Assembly (NCBI GenBank): GCA_910589145.1
Contig: CAJUSD010000002.1
Location: forward strand, 124,001 to 188,000
Source of the DNA: an uncultured Oscillospiraceae bacterium
Lineage (GTDB): Bacteria; Bacillota; Clostridia; Oscillospirales; Ruminococcaceae
DNA: 64,000 bases
Direction: 5' to 3'
Shown here: positions 1-7,936 of the stretch, piece after piece
Numbering within the stretch: the stretch's first letter is position 1
Layout of the letters: each line of letters opens with the position of its first letter
The notes under the pieces: model-generated
Told to the model about the DNA's origin: nothing
Seen by the model: the letters and a program-made list of their open reading frames with translations, nothing else
The model's database searches: none
Translations under genes and position numbers: made by a program

Positions 1-429
1 AGAACGGTCTGTCGCTTTATCAGTAGTAAGGCCCTGAAGGGCTGAACTAATGGTATTAACAGCTTTCATCAAGCCGCCGCCAGTTTCAGCCATCTCGTCA
101 ACAACGGCAGAAATATCGCCAAGAATACTAAGTTTTTGATCGTAATAACTGGTATCGCTGTATTCCTCACGGAAACGCCTATCCAAATATGCATTGCGGG
201 TTTGATAGATACCAGTGATATCAACGCCCTGACCGGCAAAATCCACCTTTGTTCCGCCATAGCGGCTGGACTTTCCATAAGCAGAAACCGAAACCTGATC
301 TACCCTTTGCCTGGTATAGCCGGGGGTATTGACGTTCATAAGGTTATGTCCAGTAATATCCAGCCCCTTCTGAGCGACAGCGAGGCCTTTACGCCCCGTT
401 TCAAATCCTAAAAATGTTGGTCTGGTCAA
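1..429 (-). CDS. flgK: Flagellar hook-associated protein 1 FlgK (N-terminal part, cut by window edge)
   Basis: FlgK forms the first junction ring between hook and filament. The 143 visible codons start at a TTG (427-429) with GGGAGGAAT upstream, and the frame runs off the left edge. The N-terminus has the rod/hook signature NVNTPGYTRQ (about residues 38-47), followed by a GVDITGIYQTRNAYLDRRFR stretch typical of FlgK. It is the third gene of a flgM-flgN-flgK set on the minus strand, the usual clostridial order. The family identity is clear; the C-terminal part and any flgL that would follow lie outside the window. Confidence 0.93.
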   Translation of the reverse strand, partial: MTRPTFLGFETGRKGLAVAQKGLDITGHNLMNVNTPGYTRQRVDQVSVSAYGKSSRYGGTKVDFAGQGVDITGIYQTRNAYLDRRFREEYSDTSYYDQKLSILGDISAVVDEMAETGGGLMKAVNTISSALQGLTTDKATDRS

Positions 430-498
430 AATAATTCCTCCCTACTGCTCACAATAAACCCTTGTAAATTTGTCAGTTATAATTTGTTTCATATTTTA

Positions 499-981
499 CT
501 AAACCTTTGCTTGGAAAATGGATTGTCCTGAAGAACTTGCAATTTTCTTTGCACGTTCTGTATAAGTCTCCAGATTATCCACAGGCGGAGCCCCCATATT
601 GACAATCTGTAAATTTGTCTCTACAAGACGCATGGCTTTGCTGTTCAGGAACTTAATTTGCTCTACTGCCCTTGACATACGCCCTTGGCAGTTTAAAACC
701 CGGCGGGCTTGTTCTGGGGCTGCCTGTTCCAATTCCTGGGCAATCTCTGCCAACGTTTTATCTGCGAACCCAGCCTCCTGCTGGTGTTTTTCTCTGCCCT
801 TTTCAAACTGTTCCATTTGTATTGCCAGGTTTTGCTGAGCAGCGACAGAACTTTCAATTATTGTAACATCATGGGAAAGCAGCGCTTCCAGCTTGTCGTT
901 CTGAGCCTGTATTGCGTCCTCCAAAAAGTCCGCATATTCTTCCAAATAATCCATCATTTGCTGTAAAGCGTTTGATTCCAT
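499..981 (-). CDS. flgN: FlgN-family flagellar export chaperone
   Basis: 160 residues, mostly helical with heptad-like leucines, glutamates and glutamines. FlgN proteins are cytoplasmic chaperones for the hook-associated proteins FlgK and FlgL. The N-terminal half (LEEYADFLEDAIQAQNDKLE) and the charged central helix fit the family, which is weakly conserved in sequence. The identification rests largely on position between flgM and flgK. The start is ATG with AGGAATT just upstream. The 69-nt gap to flgK suggests cotranscription. Confidence 0.8.
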   Translation of the reverse strand: MESNALQQMMDYLEEYADFLEDAIQAQNDKLEALLSHDVTIIESSVAAQQNLAIQMEQFEKGREKHQQEAGFADKTLAEIAQELEQAAPEQARRVLNCQGRMSRAVEQIKFLNSKAMRLVETNLQIVNMGAPPVDNLETYTERAKKIASSSGQSIFQAKV

Positions 982-1073
982 ATAATTCCTCCGTACCTCC
1001 CTGAAATTTACCGCCCTGCTTTATATTTGGACTATCTGCCCGGATTTGTCATATCCCTTTCAATATATTACAG

Positions 1074-1385
1074 TCAAATCCTGCTCCGCTGCATCATTGC
1101 CCCAGCCAGCTCTTCCACAGATACCGAATAAGTACCGCTGCTGACTGCCTGTTGAAGCTCCTGGATGTGTCCCTGACTGTTAATATTCATCAAATCTCCC
1201 ACAATTTCCTTTGTAATTCCCGATACCATGCCCTTTTGGCTGATTGTGATGGTGTCCATCTTATTAACGGCATCCATCTTAGCAGAAAATACTTCTAAAA
1301 AACTGCCCGCCTGGTTGATTGGGGTGGTTCGGGTAGTGGGTTTTGTTTTAAAATAGGCGTTTACTATAGTTGGATTAATGTTCAT
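1074..1385 (-). CDS. flgM: Anti-sigma-28 factor FlgM
   Basis: FlgM holds the flagellar sigma factor (SigD/sigma-28) inactive until the hook-basal body is finished and FlgM is exported. The 103-residue protein has a flexible N-terminus and a C-terminal half with the FlgM pattern: DTITISQKG, then an ISxxG-like helix, then SGTYSVSVEELAGAMM matching the usual 'G.Y.vd...iA..ml' end. The longest frame opens at a GTG (1394), but TTGGAG sits 8 nt before the ATG at 1385, so I use that start. A candidate SigD promoter lies about 100 nt upstream (1487-1513). Confidence 0.85.
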   Translation of the reverse strand: MNINPTIVNAYFKTKPTTRTTPINQAGSFLEVFSAKMDAVNKMDTITISQKGMVSGITKEIVGDLMNINSQGHIQELQQAVSSGTYSVSVEELAGAMMQRSRI

Positions 1386-1486
1386 AGTGGTCACTCCAAT
1401 CTTTCAATGGCGTTCCTCGCTTGATACGCGCTTGCTGCCGAATAGGAATCCTCTCCTATGTTTCGTATTTATGCAATAATAAACTA

Positions 1487-1513
1487 TCATCTACTAATAT
1501 AATCGTAGCTTTA
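1487..1513 (-). promoter_or_regulatory. Candidate sigma-D (sigma-28) promoter for flgM-flgN-flgK
   Basis: On the minus strand TAAAGCTA (1513-1506), an 11-nt spacer and GTAGATGA (1494-1487) resemble the SigD consensus TAAAGTTT-N11-GCCGATAA (5 of 8 matches in the -10 half). Its position about 100 nt before flgM is sensible for a late flagellar operon. Read by eye and not scored. Confidence 0.4.
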
Positions 1514-1914
1514 AAGAAAAAGTAAAGTCCAAAAATTAATTTTTTTGTTGTTTGGGGATGAATAGAATATGGAAAAAAGAATTGTAATATGAACGATAAC
1601 CAAATTGTAAAAATATAGAAACACATCTATTTATTTACAAAAACAACTTTACCAATGTCAACCATGTGATATGAAGACAAGTGATTGACATGGGAAAAGC
1701 GGCATAGTATCCTAAATATAAAAGCAAATATGGGGAATAAACTAAAACAGATTAAAAGGGTTTCGGGTTCAGAGGGATGTGCAGCGGAGCTGCGCTCCTG
1801 AAAAGCCTCCGTTTGTGGCTGGATCATTGCAAGTTTCAGTTAATTTCTATGAGAAATCTCCAATAATATATGGTCAAATTCTCTGGGATCTGTATTAGAA
1901 CCTGATTTGCACTA
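1514..1914. other. Long intergenic region between divergent flgM and parA
   Basis: AT-rich, with no convincing gene. It holds an imperfect inverted pair around 1657-1692 (ATGTCAA ... TTGACAT) of unknown meaning. It also holds a hairpin core at about 1778-1800 (GTGCAGC GGA GCTGCGC followed by CTCCTGAAAA), which recurs at 61697-61720. A 66-codon minus-strand frame here lacks a ribosome binding site and coding character. Confidence 0.5.
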
Positions 1915-1943
1915 TTGTAAAAAGCATAAAACTTCGATATAAT
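1915..1943 (+). promoter_or_regulatory. Sigma-A type promoter for the parA-comFB operon
   Basis: TTGTAA (1915-1920), a 17-nt spacer and TATAAT (1938-1943), 38 nt before the parA start. The -10 is perfect and the spacing ideal. Confidence 0.65.
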
Positions 1944-1981
1944 AAATAAAAGTCCAAACAAAAGGGGGCCGGCTCAAACGG

Positions 1982-2743
1982 ATGTCTAAAATCATAGCGG
2001 TACTGACTCAAAAAGGCGGCGTAGGAAAAACAACCACCACTTATTCCCTATCGTCGGTCTACCGTGCCAAAGGATACCGGGTTTTAGCGATTGATATGGA
2101 CCCGCAGCATAATCTTTCATTAGGGATGGGAGGAGATTGGACAGATCGGGCGACGATCTACCATGTCCTAAAGAATGAAGTATCGGCACGGTTTGCGATA
2201 CAAAAGACAGTTGTAACAGACCTAATCCCTTCCACAACAACACTAAGCGGAATAGAACTTGAATTTACAGGCCGTGACCGGCAGTTTTTGTTAAAAAAGG
2301 CATTAGAGCCAATAGAAGGGAATTATGATTATATCTTTGTTGATTGTCCGCCTGGTCTTGGCATTTTATCATCCAATGCATTAGTAGCTGCAAATTATGT
2401 AATCATTCCTACATTATCAGATTTATACAGCCTTCAGGGATTGGTAGAGCTGCACGAAACCATTAGTTTTGTAAAAGGCCAGGATAATCCAAGCCTGGAA
2501 ATTGCAGGTGTTCTGCTGGCGAGGTTTGACGGCAGAACAAAGCTGGCGCGCGAACTGTTGGGAACAGCAAGGATGGTCTGCGAAAATCTAAACATCCACT
2601 TGTTTAAAACAAAAATCCGTTCCTGTGTAACCCTTACGGAAGCGCAGAATATGCAGTGTAATTTGTTAGAGTATGCAAGGTACAGCAATGGGGCGTTAGA
2701 CTACACAGCCTTAGCAAATGAAATGCTGTCAAGGGGGGTATAA
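1982..2743 (+). CDS. ParA/Soj-family ATPase
   Basis: 253 residues. The deviant Walker A KGGVGKTTTTYSLSS begins near residue 11, and the DxD-type switch reads LAIDMDPQHNLSLGMGG. The Walker B-like YIFVDCPPGLGILSSNAL and the later VIIPTLSDLYSLQGL segment complete the ParA/MinD fold. ParA proteins are ATP-dependent dimers that position DNA, chemotaxis arrays or other cargo. No ParB lies beside it. Its partner gene, 3 nt downstream, encodes a ComFB-like protein, so a role in positioning something other than the chromosome (competence, chemotaxis or flagella) is plausible but inferred. A G-rich ribosome site (GGGGG) lies about 12 nt upstream of the ATG. Confidence 0.88.
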   Translation: MSKIIAVLTQKGGVGKTTTTYSLSSVYRAKGYRVLAIDMDPQHNLSLGMGGDWTDRATIYHVLKNEVSARFAIQKTVVTDLIPSTTTLSGIELEFTGRDRQFLLKKALEPIEGNYDYIFVDCPPGLGILSSNALVAANYVIIPTLSDLYSLQGLVELHETISFVKGQDNPSLEIAGVLLARFDGRTKLARELLGTARMVCENLNIHLFKTKIRSCVTLTEAQNMQCNLLEYARYSNGALDYTALANEMLSRGV

Positions 2744-2746
2744 GCT

Positions 2747-3220
2747 GTGGCAAAAGGCAGACGCGAAATTGATAAGGAAGCTATGTTCCGCAAGATTATG
2801 CCGTCGAGTTATTCGTCACCAGCAGAGGAAGAACCTCTCCAGTCTGAATCTCCGCCTGCGTCCACGGCTGTACAAGCTCCCGTTTATACAGAACCAGGGT
2901 TAGCCGCCCACCAGGGCCCAGCAGCTGTTGTTGGAGGAGGGGTGCAGCTTCGTAAGGCGGGATCACGGATATTGGTAAACATTATGGAGTATTTGGTAAT
3001 TGACAAGTTGGATGAAGCCTATGAAAAATTTAACAACTGCTGTAAATGTGATAAATGCAGGCAGGACGCAGCAGCCCTAGCCCTTAACAGGCTGAAGCCA
3101 AAATATATGGTAGTTGAGGAACGCAAGATCCCTATTTATATTGCCAAAAATAATACTCCAGAGGTCACTTCCGCTATTGTACAATCCATCTTATGGGTAA
3201 AATCGCATCCAAAACATTAA
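2747..3220 (+). CDS. ComFB-like (late competence development) protein
   Basis: 157 residues, GTG start behind AAGGGGGG. The N-terminal ~70 residues are a Pro/Glu/Ser-rich linker. The C-terminal half matches the ComFB family: an acidic helix ending DEAYEKFNNCCKCDKC, then RQDAAALALNRLKPKY, the conserved CxxC...ALN.L.P.Y pattern, with clustered cysteines likely to bind zinc. ComFB is encoded in comF operons and in cyanobacteria is a signalling protein; its biochemical role in Firmicutes is unclear. Here it is fused by operon to ParA, with only 3 nt between them. Confidence 0.78.
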   Translation: MAKGRREIDKEAMFRKIMPSSYSSPAEEEPLQSESPPASTAVQAPVYTEPGLAAHQGPAAVVGGGVQLRKAGSRILVNIMEYLVIDKLDEAYEKFNNCCKCDKCRQDAAALALNRLKPKYMVVEERKIPIYIAKNNTPEVTSAIVQSILWVKSHPKH

Positions 3221-3403
3221 TCTTTTCTAACCAGAATTCGTCTCTCGTAGTAGGCAGTTAGCAAAATTTTTTCTTAATACTATCTAGGAAAAAATGAAAA
3301 TCTGCCGATTAAATAGGTAGGGATATAAAGATTACTTGTTTTCAATTTTCAAAAGCCGCCGGATTCCACCCCCTCCACCAAAAAAGAATACCTGCGGCAC
3401 AGA

Positions 3404-3437
3404 AAAAGCGTCTCTCCTATAATGGAGGGGCGCTTTT
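3404..3437 (+). terminator. Rho-independent terminator after parA-comFB
   Basis: A 14-bp stem (AAAAGCGTCTCTCC / GGAGGGGCGCTTTT, with two G-U pairs) around TATAAT, followed by CTTTTTAT. It lies between the convergent comFB and nucleotidyltransferase genes and can serve both strands. Confidence 0.85.
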
Positions 3438-3451
3438 CTTTTTATGATTTG

Positions 3452-4531
3452 TTAGCTGTCCAGATAATCCCTTACAAACTCCTCTATCGTATTATATTGG
3501 CATACAGGAAGGGAAACTTTCTTATAAAGTTCTTTAAATCGTTCCATCACGCTGTCAAATTCGGCGGCGGACTTGCCAGGGTCGTTTATCTGGAACCCTT
3601 CCATAAGGTCAAAATGTTCCATATTGTATTCCTGGAAAAGCTCATCATAAAAATTCTGGCAGCTTGCCGCAGTCATCAGGGAAAGGTATTGGTCACCCAA
3701 ATCGGCGGCGCGGTGCATCTTGTTTTTCCAGTTTGAGAAAATCTCCTCATAGGTGCCGCGGAGGGTATCAGGAAAAATTTCCTTTTTAGGGGAAAGGAAT
3801 TCCCCTGTCCTTTCCAGCAAAGAATCTACACTTTTCAGCAAATCCTCTGCTGCTTTTTTAAGGGTCAGCAGGTCGTTTGCCTCTATCAATGCAAAATAAA
3901 GCTCCTGAAACCGTTCCGGGAGTATTTTCATAGAACAGATTTCCCTAGGGATTCCCTGAATCCCATGTTTGACGTACTCCTTGTTAAGCATATATAAAGT
4001 CTTTTCTATATAGTATATAATCCATGTTGACAGATACCTGCACCGGGAAAAATTATTTTCCAAGCAGAATCTTGCATATTCCGTAAGAGCAGATTGAAAA
4101 TAATTTCTTGCCTTATCTAAAGTTTCCCTGTCCAACGGACTGCTGAGAACCTTCAAAAGTTTTTCCCTTAATTTGTCATACTTTTGTATCGCCTCCTCCC
4201 CGGAACTATAAACAATATCAACATTTATCAGCTTTATGATATGTATATCATTGTACTCTGCCATTTTCTCAAGCTTTCGCCATGTATGGCAGTAAATGTC
4301 ATGGGCAGTGCCGCCAAGGATAAAGCACTTTGAGAGATTCCACCCGGTATTGTTATTAATTACAATCAGCAAATCCAAATCAGATTTTTCGTAATAGTCC
4401 CCGCTGGCAAAGGAACCTGCAACGGCAATCAGATCAACTGCCCCAGGGCAAACTTTTTCTGCCTTAGACTTAACCGCTTCAATAATTGCATTGTTCCGCC
4501 GGAGTAATTCCAGCCTTTTGTTTTCATCCAA
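3452..4531 (-). CDS. Nucleotidyltransferase-domain protein
   Basis: 359 residues. The N-terminal domain carries the pol-beta-like nucleotidyltransferase signature GSFASGDYYEKSDLDLLIV (about residues 39-57): Gly-Ser, then the two catalytic carboxylates of the DxD. The remainder is a long helical domain of unknown function, including WIIYYIEKTLYMLNKEY. The family includes aminoglycoside and other small-molecule or protein nucleotidylyltransferases; the substrate cannot be told. The frame is open to a TTG at 4552, but GAAGGGGG (4546-4539) lies 7 nt before the TTG at 4531, which I take as the start. A terminator just upstream makes it a single-gene unit. Confidence 0.75.
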   Translation of the reverse strand: MDENKRLELLRRNNAIIEAVKSKAEKVCPGAVDLIAVAGSFASGDYYEKSDLDLLIVINNNTGWNLSKCFILGGTAHDIYCHTWRKLEKMAEYNDIHIIKLINVDIVYSSGEEAIQKYDKLREKLLKVLSSPLDRETLDKARNYFQSALTEYARFCLENNFSRCRYLSTWIIYYIEKTLYMLNKEYVKHGIQGIPREICSMKILPERFQELYFALIEANDLLTLKKAAEDLLKSVDSLLERTGEFLSPKKEIFPDTLRGTYEEIFSNWKNKMHRAADLGDQYLSLMTAASCQNFYDELFQEYNMEHFDLMEGFQINDPGKSAAEFDSVMERFKELYKKVSLPVCQYNTIEEFVRDYLDS

Positions 4532-4556
4532 AGTATATCCCCCTTCATTCAAGAAA

Positions 4557-4592
4557 AAGCCCGCTGTAAATTTAAAACTTTACAGCGGGCTT
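4557..4592 (-). terminator. Terminator of the chemoreceptor gene
   Basis: A perfect 14-bp stem (AAGCCCGCTGTAAA / TTTACAGCGGGCTT) followed on the minus strand by TTTC. It separates the chemoreceptor gene (4715-6688) from the nucleotidyltransferase gene and ends only about 10 nt before the latter's ribosome site. Confidence 0.85.
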
Positions 4593-4714
4593 TCAAGTTG
4601 CAAACCAGAGAAATTTATTGTTTTTTAGGCTTTACCATACTTTATTACAAAGGAAAGACGAGTCATTGCAGCAATACAGCATACCTTCCTCTTTTAAACA
4701 GAGCCAGCTCCATC

Positions 4715-6688
4715 CTAATTTTTCACAAGCTGAAATTCATGTACTAAGTTCTTGAGCATCTTCGCTTGTCCAGAAAGCTCCTCACTGGCGGCTGCACTCT
4801 GCTCTGCAGTGGCACTGTTGGTTTGCACGACTGCAGAAATCTGGTCAACCCCCAGACTCACCTGGGCAATCGATTTCGCCTGTTCATGTACTGCCTTGGA
4901 AATCTCCTCTGTCAATTCCGCAGTTTTCAGGGAAGATTCCACCCCCTGATCAATCGCACATGCCGTTTCCTCAGAAATCGCCATCCCTTTTTTCACAGAC
5001 TGCAAAGCGGTTTCAATCAGTGCAGTAATATCCTTGGAAGCCTCTGCGCTTTTTCCTGCCAGGTTGCGTACCTCGTCTGCGACAACAGCAAATCCCTTTC
5101 CGGCCGCTCCGACACGGGCAGCTTCCACTGATGCATTCAGCGCAAGGATGTTGGTCTGGAAAGCAATGTCTTCGATTGCTTTTACAATCTGACCAATCTG
5201 CCCGGAAGACTGGTTGATTTCTTCCATAGCCCCGCTTAAGCGGGACATTTCTGTCCTTCCGCGTTCCAGATCGTCAGCTGCGTTCCTGGCCTGTTGGTTG
5301 GCAGTTTCAGCATGGTTGGCACTGGTTTCCACATGGGCTGAAATATTGTTGATTGTTGCCGCCAGTTCTTCCACGGTGGAGGCCTGTTCCGTTGCACCCT
5401 GGCTCAATGCCTGTGCACCGGCAGCAACCTGCTCGGAACCAGTCTCCACCTGATCTGCCGCCTGGCTGATGGGACCAAGGGTCTTATTCAGCTTCATTCC
5501 GAGCCTGCGGGCAGACACCAAAAGACCGCTGAATTCCCCGACATAGGCGTCTTCCGCTCTGGTAGAAGCTCTTAGATTGCCGGAAGCCATTTCGTCCAGA
5601 AAATAGTCCATATCCCCAATCATAGTGGTAAGATCAGCGACAAGCTCGCCTGTTGCATTGGAAAGGGTGGCAGTCTCATCGTGGGAACGAACGGTTGGCG
5701 TTGGGGACTTCAAGTCTCCCTTAGATAAAGAATAAAGGCGTTCGGAGCAGGCCTTAATAGGCTTCCCAATCCTGTCAGCCAGCAGATAGGCAATAAATAC
5801 TGCCACCAGCAAAGAAATGACAGTACAAATGCCTGTTGTCCACATACTGATTGTTGCTGTCTGAAGGAAATCACTGACAGGTGCAGTAACGCCAATGCTC
5901 CATCCGTCCGTGCTCTCAATAGGCGCATAGGCCGAAAACTTACTTGTCCCATTTATTTTGTAACTGCCAAAACCGTTTTCTCCTCCACGCATTTTTGAAT
6001 GGATAGCGGCCAGCTGGGAAAGGGAATGATCTGTCCTGGCTTCTTCTTCGATATTTTGGGTCAGAATGGTATCCATAGTATTGTCCGCAATGGTATATCC
6101 CTGCTGGTTGATAATGTACGCCGCGCCGTTAGAACTAACCTGTACAGTGGAAACAATGTCATTGAGGAATGTACGGTTCGGCACAAAGAAAATAACGCCT
6201 ATCACCTTTGAACCAGAAACGCCGCCATCCCACAGGGGGGCTGATACAATAATCGAAATCTCCCCTGTCGTCCTGCTTACCAATGGTTCCGATACAAACA
6301 CTTCCCCCTGCATGGATCTTTTGTAATAATCCCGGTCAGAATAATCTACCCCTGTAAATATGCTTAATCCATCAGAACTAATAATATTCCCATACTCAAA
6401 ATGATGGATCTGTGCAAGCTGGTCAATGATAGCCTTTTTGTCTTCTGGGAATACGGAGGAATTTGCCAGCCTTGCAGTACATCCGGCATCTCTGGCTACG
6501 TTGGTATAAGCAATCAGCTCCTGTTCTATCCGTTCCGCTGCAACCTTAGCCGTCTGTGTCATAGTCTGCTGCAAGATGCTGTTGGCGCTGATATAATTCA
6601 GTACAACGCCGATTGTCCCAACTGTCAGCAGCGAAACCAGCATGGTCAATGTCATACAAAGCAGAATTTTTCCTCGGATGGTTTTCAT
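4715..6688 (-). CDS. Methyl-accepting chemotaxis protein (dCache-type sensor)
   Basis: 657 residues. TM1 is at about 7-32, a ~245-residue extracytoplasmic region with dCache-like features (GVDYSDRDYYKRSM, then ISIIVSAPLWDG and VIGVIFFV) follows, and TM2 is near 280-302. HAMP begins at ADRIGKPIKACSERLYSLSKGDL, and the long coiled-coil signalling domain carries the hairpin tip IEDIAFQTNILALNASVEAA followed by GKGFAVVADEVRNLAGKSAE. It senses ligands in the envelope and controls CheA. There is no C-terminal CheR-binding pentapeptide (it ends FQLVKN). It is monocistronic, with a terminator downstream. The ligand is unknown; dCache receptors of this type often bind amino acids. Confidence 0.93.
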   Translation of the reverse strand: MKTIRGKILLCMTLTMLVSLLTVGTIGVVLNYISANSILQQTMTQTAKVAAERIEQELIAYTNVARDAGCTARLANSSVFPEDKKAIIDQLAQIHHFEYGNIISSDGLSIFTGVDYSDRDYYKRSMQGEVFVSEPLVSRTTGEISIIVSAPLWDGGVSGSKVIGVIFFVPNRTFLNDIVSTVQVSSNGAAYIINQQGYTIADNTMDTILTQNIEEEARTDHSLSQLAAIHSKMRGGENGFGSYKINGTSKFSAYAPIESTDGWSIGVTAPVSDFLQTATISMWTTGICTVISLLVAVFIAYLLADRIGKPIKACSERLYSLSKGDLKSPTPTVRSHDETATLSNATGELVADLTTMIGDMDYFLDEMASGNLRASTRAEDAYVGEFSGLLVSARRLGMKLNKTLGPISQAADQVETGSEQVAAGAQALSQGATEQASTVEELAATINNISAHVETSANHAETANQQARNAADDLERGRTEMSRLSGAMEEINQSSGQIGQIVKAIEDIAFQTNILALNASVEAARVGAAGKGFAVVADEVRNLAGKSAEASKDITALIETALQSVKKGMAISEETACAIDQGVESSLKTAELTEEISKAVHEQAKSIAQVSLGVDQISAVVQTNSATAEQSAAASEELSGQAKMLKNLVHEFQLVKN

Positions 6689-6728
6689 CCTTACACACCT
6701 TCTTCCGATTTGGCTTAATGCTGTATTG

Positions 6729-6753
6729 CCGCCCCGAAAATTTTATCGGGCGG
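6729..6753 (-). terminator. Possible terminator of the amidohydrolase operon
   Basis: A GC-rich hairpin (CCGCCCGA / TCGGGGCGG with one bulge, AT-rich loop) between the last amidohydrolase gene and the chemoreceptor gene. There is no clear U-tract on the minus strand, so it may be a weak terminator or simply a processing hairpin. Confidence 0.4.
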
Positions 6754-6799
6754 AAATTTATCCATCCTGTTTCCCTAATATTCCTATAAAGCGGCGGCT

Positions 6800-7936
6800 T
6801 TATCCCAGCACCTTGCAGCCATTGATAAATACCTTTTCAGGGGATGAATAAAAATCAAGGGGTTCCCCATCCCAAATGACAATATCCGCGTCCTTGCCAG
6901 GTTCAATACTGCCTACGCGGCCGGCAATCCCACAGAGCCTCGCCGCATCAATGGTTGCAGATTCCAAGGCCTTTTTCCGGCTCAGGCCCTTTTTAAACAT
7001 CATGGCAAGCTGGATATTGGCGTATTCGATATTAAGCGCTGGATGGCCGGTGGAAACCGCAAAATCAATACCTGCCTGTTCCAGCTTTGCGCCAATAATG
7101 CTGTCCCGTTTGCGGACTTCATGGCTTCCCTTGCTGCCATAGGTTGGGCCGACAACCAGTTTTACTTGATGGGCTTTCAGCTCATCGGGAATTAAATAGG
7201 CTTCACAGGCCCGGTCAATGGTATAATTCAGGCCGAATTCCTCGGCAATCCTAACACCTGTCATAATATCATACGCCTGTTGGGCGGTAATTTTGACCAG
7301 CATACCGTCAAAAACGCGGCTTAAGGACTGAGATTTCATGTCAAATTTTGGAGTTTTTCCCTCTTTAACCAGGCGGTGGTATTCCCTAGCCTTAATCAAT
7401 GCTTCCCGGATGAGGGCCGCCTCTGCCATTCTGGTTTTAACACTTTTGGAGCCATAGGCGGCTTTGGGAGCACTTCCAAGGGTAAACTGGAAACATACTT
7501 CATCTTTCAAAAGCATATCGGAAACGGTTTTGCCTTTGCTCTTAACAGCCGCACAGGTTCCTCCAATAAGGTTGCTGCTTCCAGGCCCGGTAACGGAAGT
7601 AGTTACGCCGCCGCGAATAGCCATTTCAAAGCCTTCATCTTCCGGGTTAATGGCATCCATAGCCCTAAGCTGGGGAAGGATCGGCCCGTCGATTTCGTCG
7701 CCGTCATTTCCTTCAAATCGATAGATCTGTTCTACAACACCAACCTGACAGTGAGGTTCCACAAAACCCGGCGTAACGATTTTTCCTTCTGCGCTGATAA
7801 CCTCCGCACCAGGATAATTGCCTTCATCTGCATAATCAACAATATCTCTGATTTTCCCATGCTCCACCAGGATATCCTTTTTCTCCTCATAAATGCCGGC
7901 CATGTTGATAAGATTACAGTCCTTTATAATCAACAT
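6800..7936 (-). CDS. Amidohydrolase-fold protein lacking metal ligands (probable pseudoenzyme)
   Basis: 378 residues and clearly paralogous to the next two upstream genes: same N-terminus (xLIIKDCNLINMAGIYEEK), same GTTSVTGPGSSNLIGG-type core and same C-terminal VGSIEPGKDADIVIWD. The metal-binding positions are not kept. The HxH motif reads PHCQ (H62, Q64), the KIHCH motif reads KITAQ, the His of TLDH is Arg (TIDR), and the Asp of MTDNP is Gly (STGHP). Hydrolysis by the usual binuclear mechanism is therefore unlikely. It overlaps the preceding gene by 23 nt. The start is the ATG 9 nt after AAGGAGG. A regulatory or scaffolding subunit for its paralogs is one possibility. Confidence 0.8.
   Translation of the reverse strand: MLIIKDCNLINMAGIYEEKKDILVEHGKIRDIVDYADEGNYPGAEVISAEGKIVTPGFVEPHCQVGVVEQIYRFEGNDGDEIDGPILPQLRAMDAINPEDEGFEMAIRGGVTTSVTGPGSSNLIGGTCAAVKSKGKTVSDMLLKDEVCFQFTLGSAPKAAYGSKSVKTRMAEAALIREALIKAREYHRLVKEGKTPKFDMKSQSLSRVFDGMLVKITAQQAYDIMTGVRIAEEFGLNYTIDRACEAYLIPDELKAHQVKLVVGPTYGSKGSHEVRKRDSIIGAKLEQAGIDFAVSTGHPALNIEYANIQLAMMFKKGLSRKKALESATIDAARLCGIAGRVGSIEPGKDADIVIWDGEPLDFYSSPEKVFINGCKVLG

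Noticed and set aside
1650..1695. TGTCAACC ... TTGACA pair that recalls a BirA operator
   Set aside because: The spacing (about 20 nt) and half-site symmetry are wrong and no biotin gene is adjacent.
1627..1827. 66-codon minus-strand frame in the flgM-parA gap
   Set aside because: No ribosome site, no recognisable motif, and it crosses a dispersed hairpin repeat.
5214..7142. Plus-strand frames opposite the chemoreceptor and amidohydrolase genes
   Set aside because: Antisense shadows of strongly conserved coding sequence.
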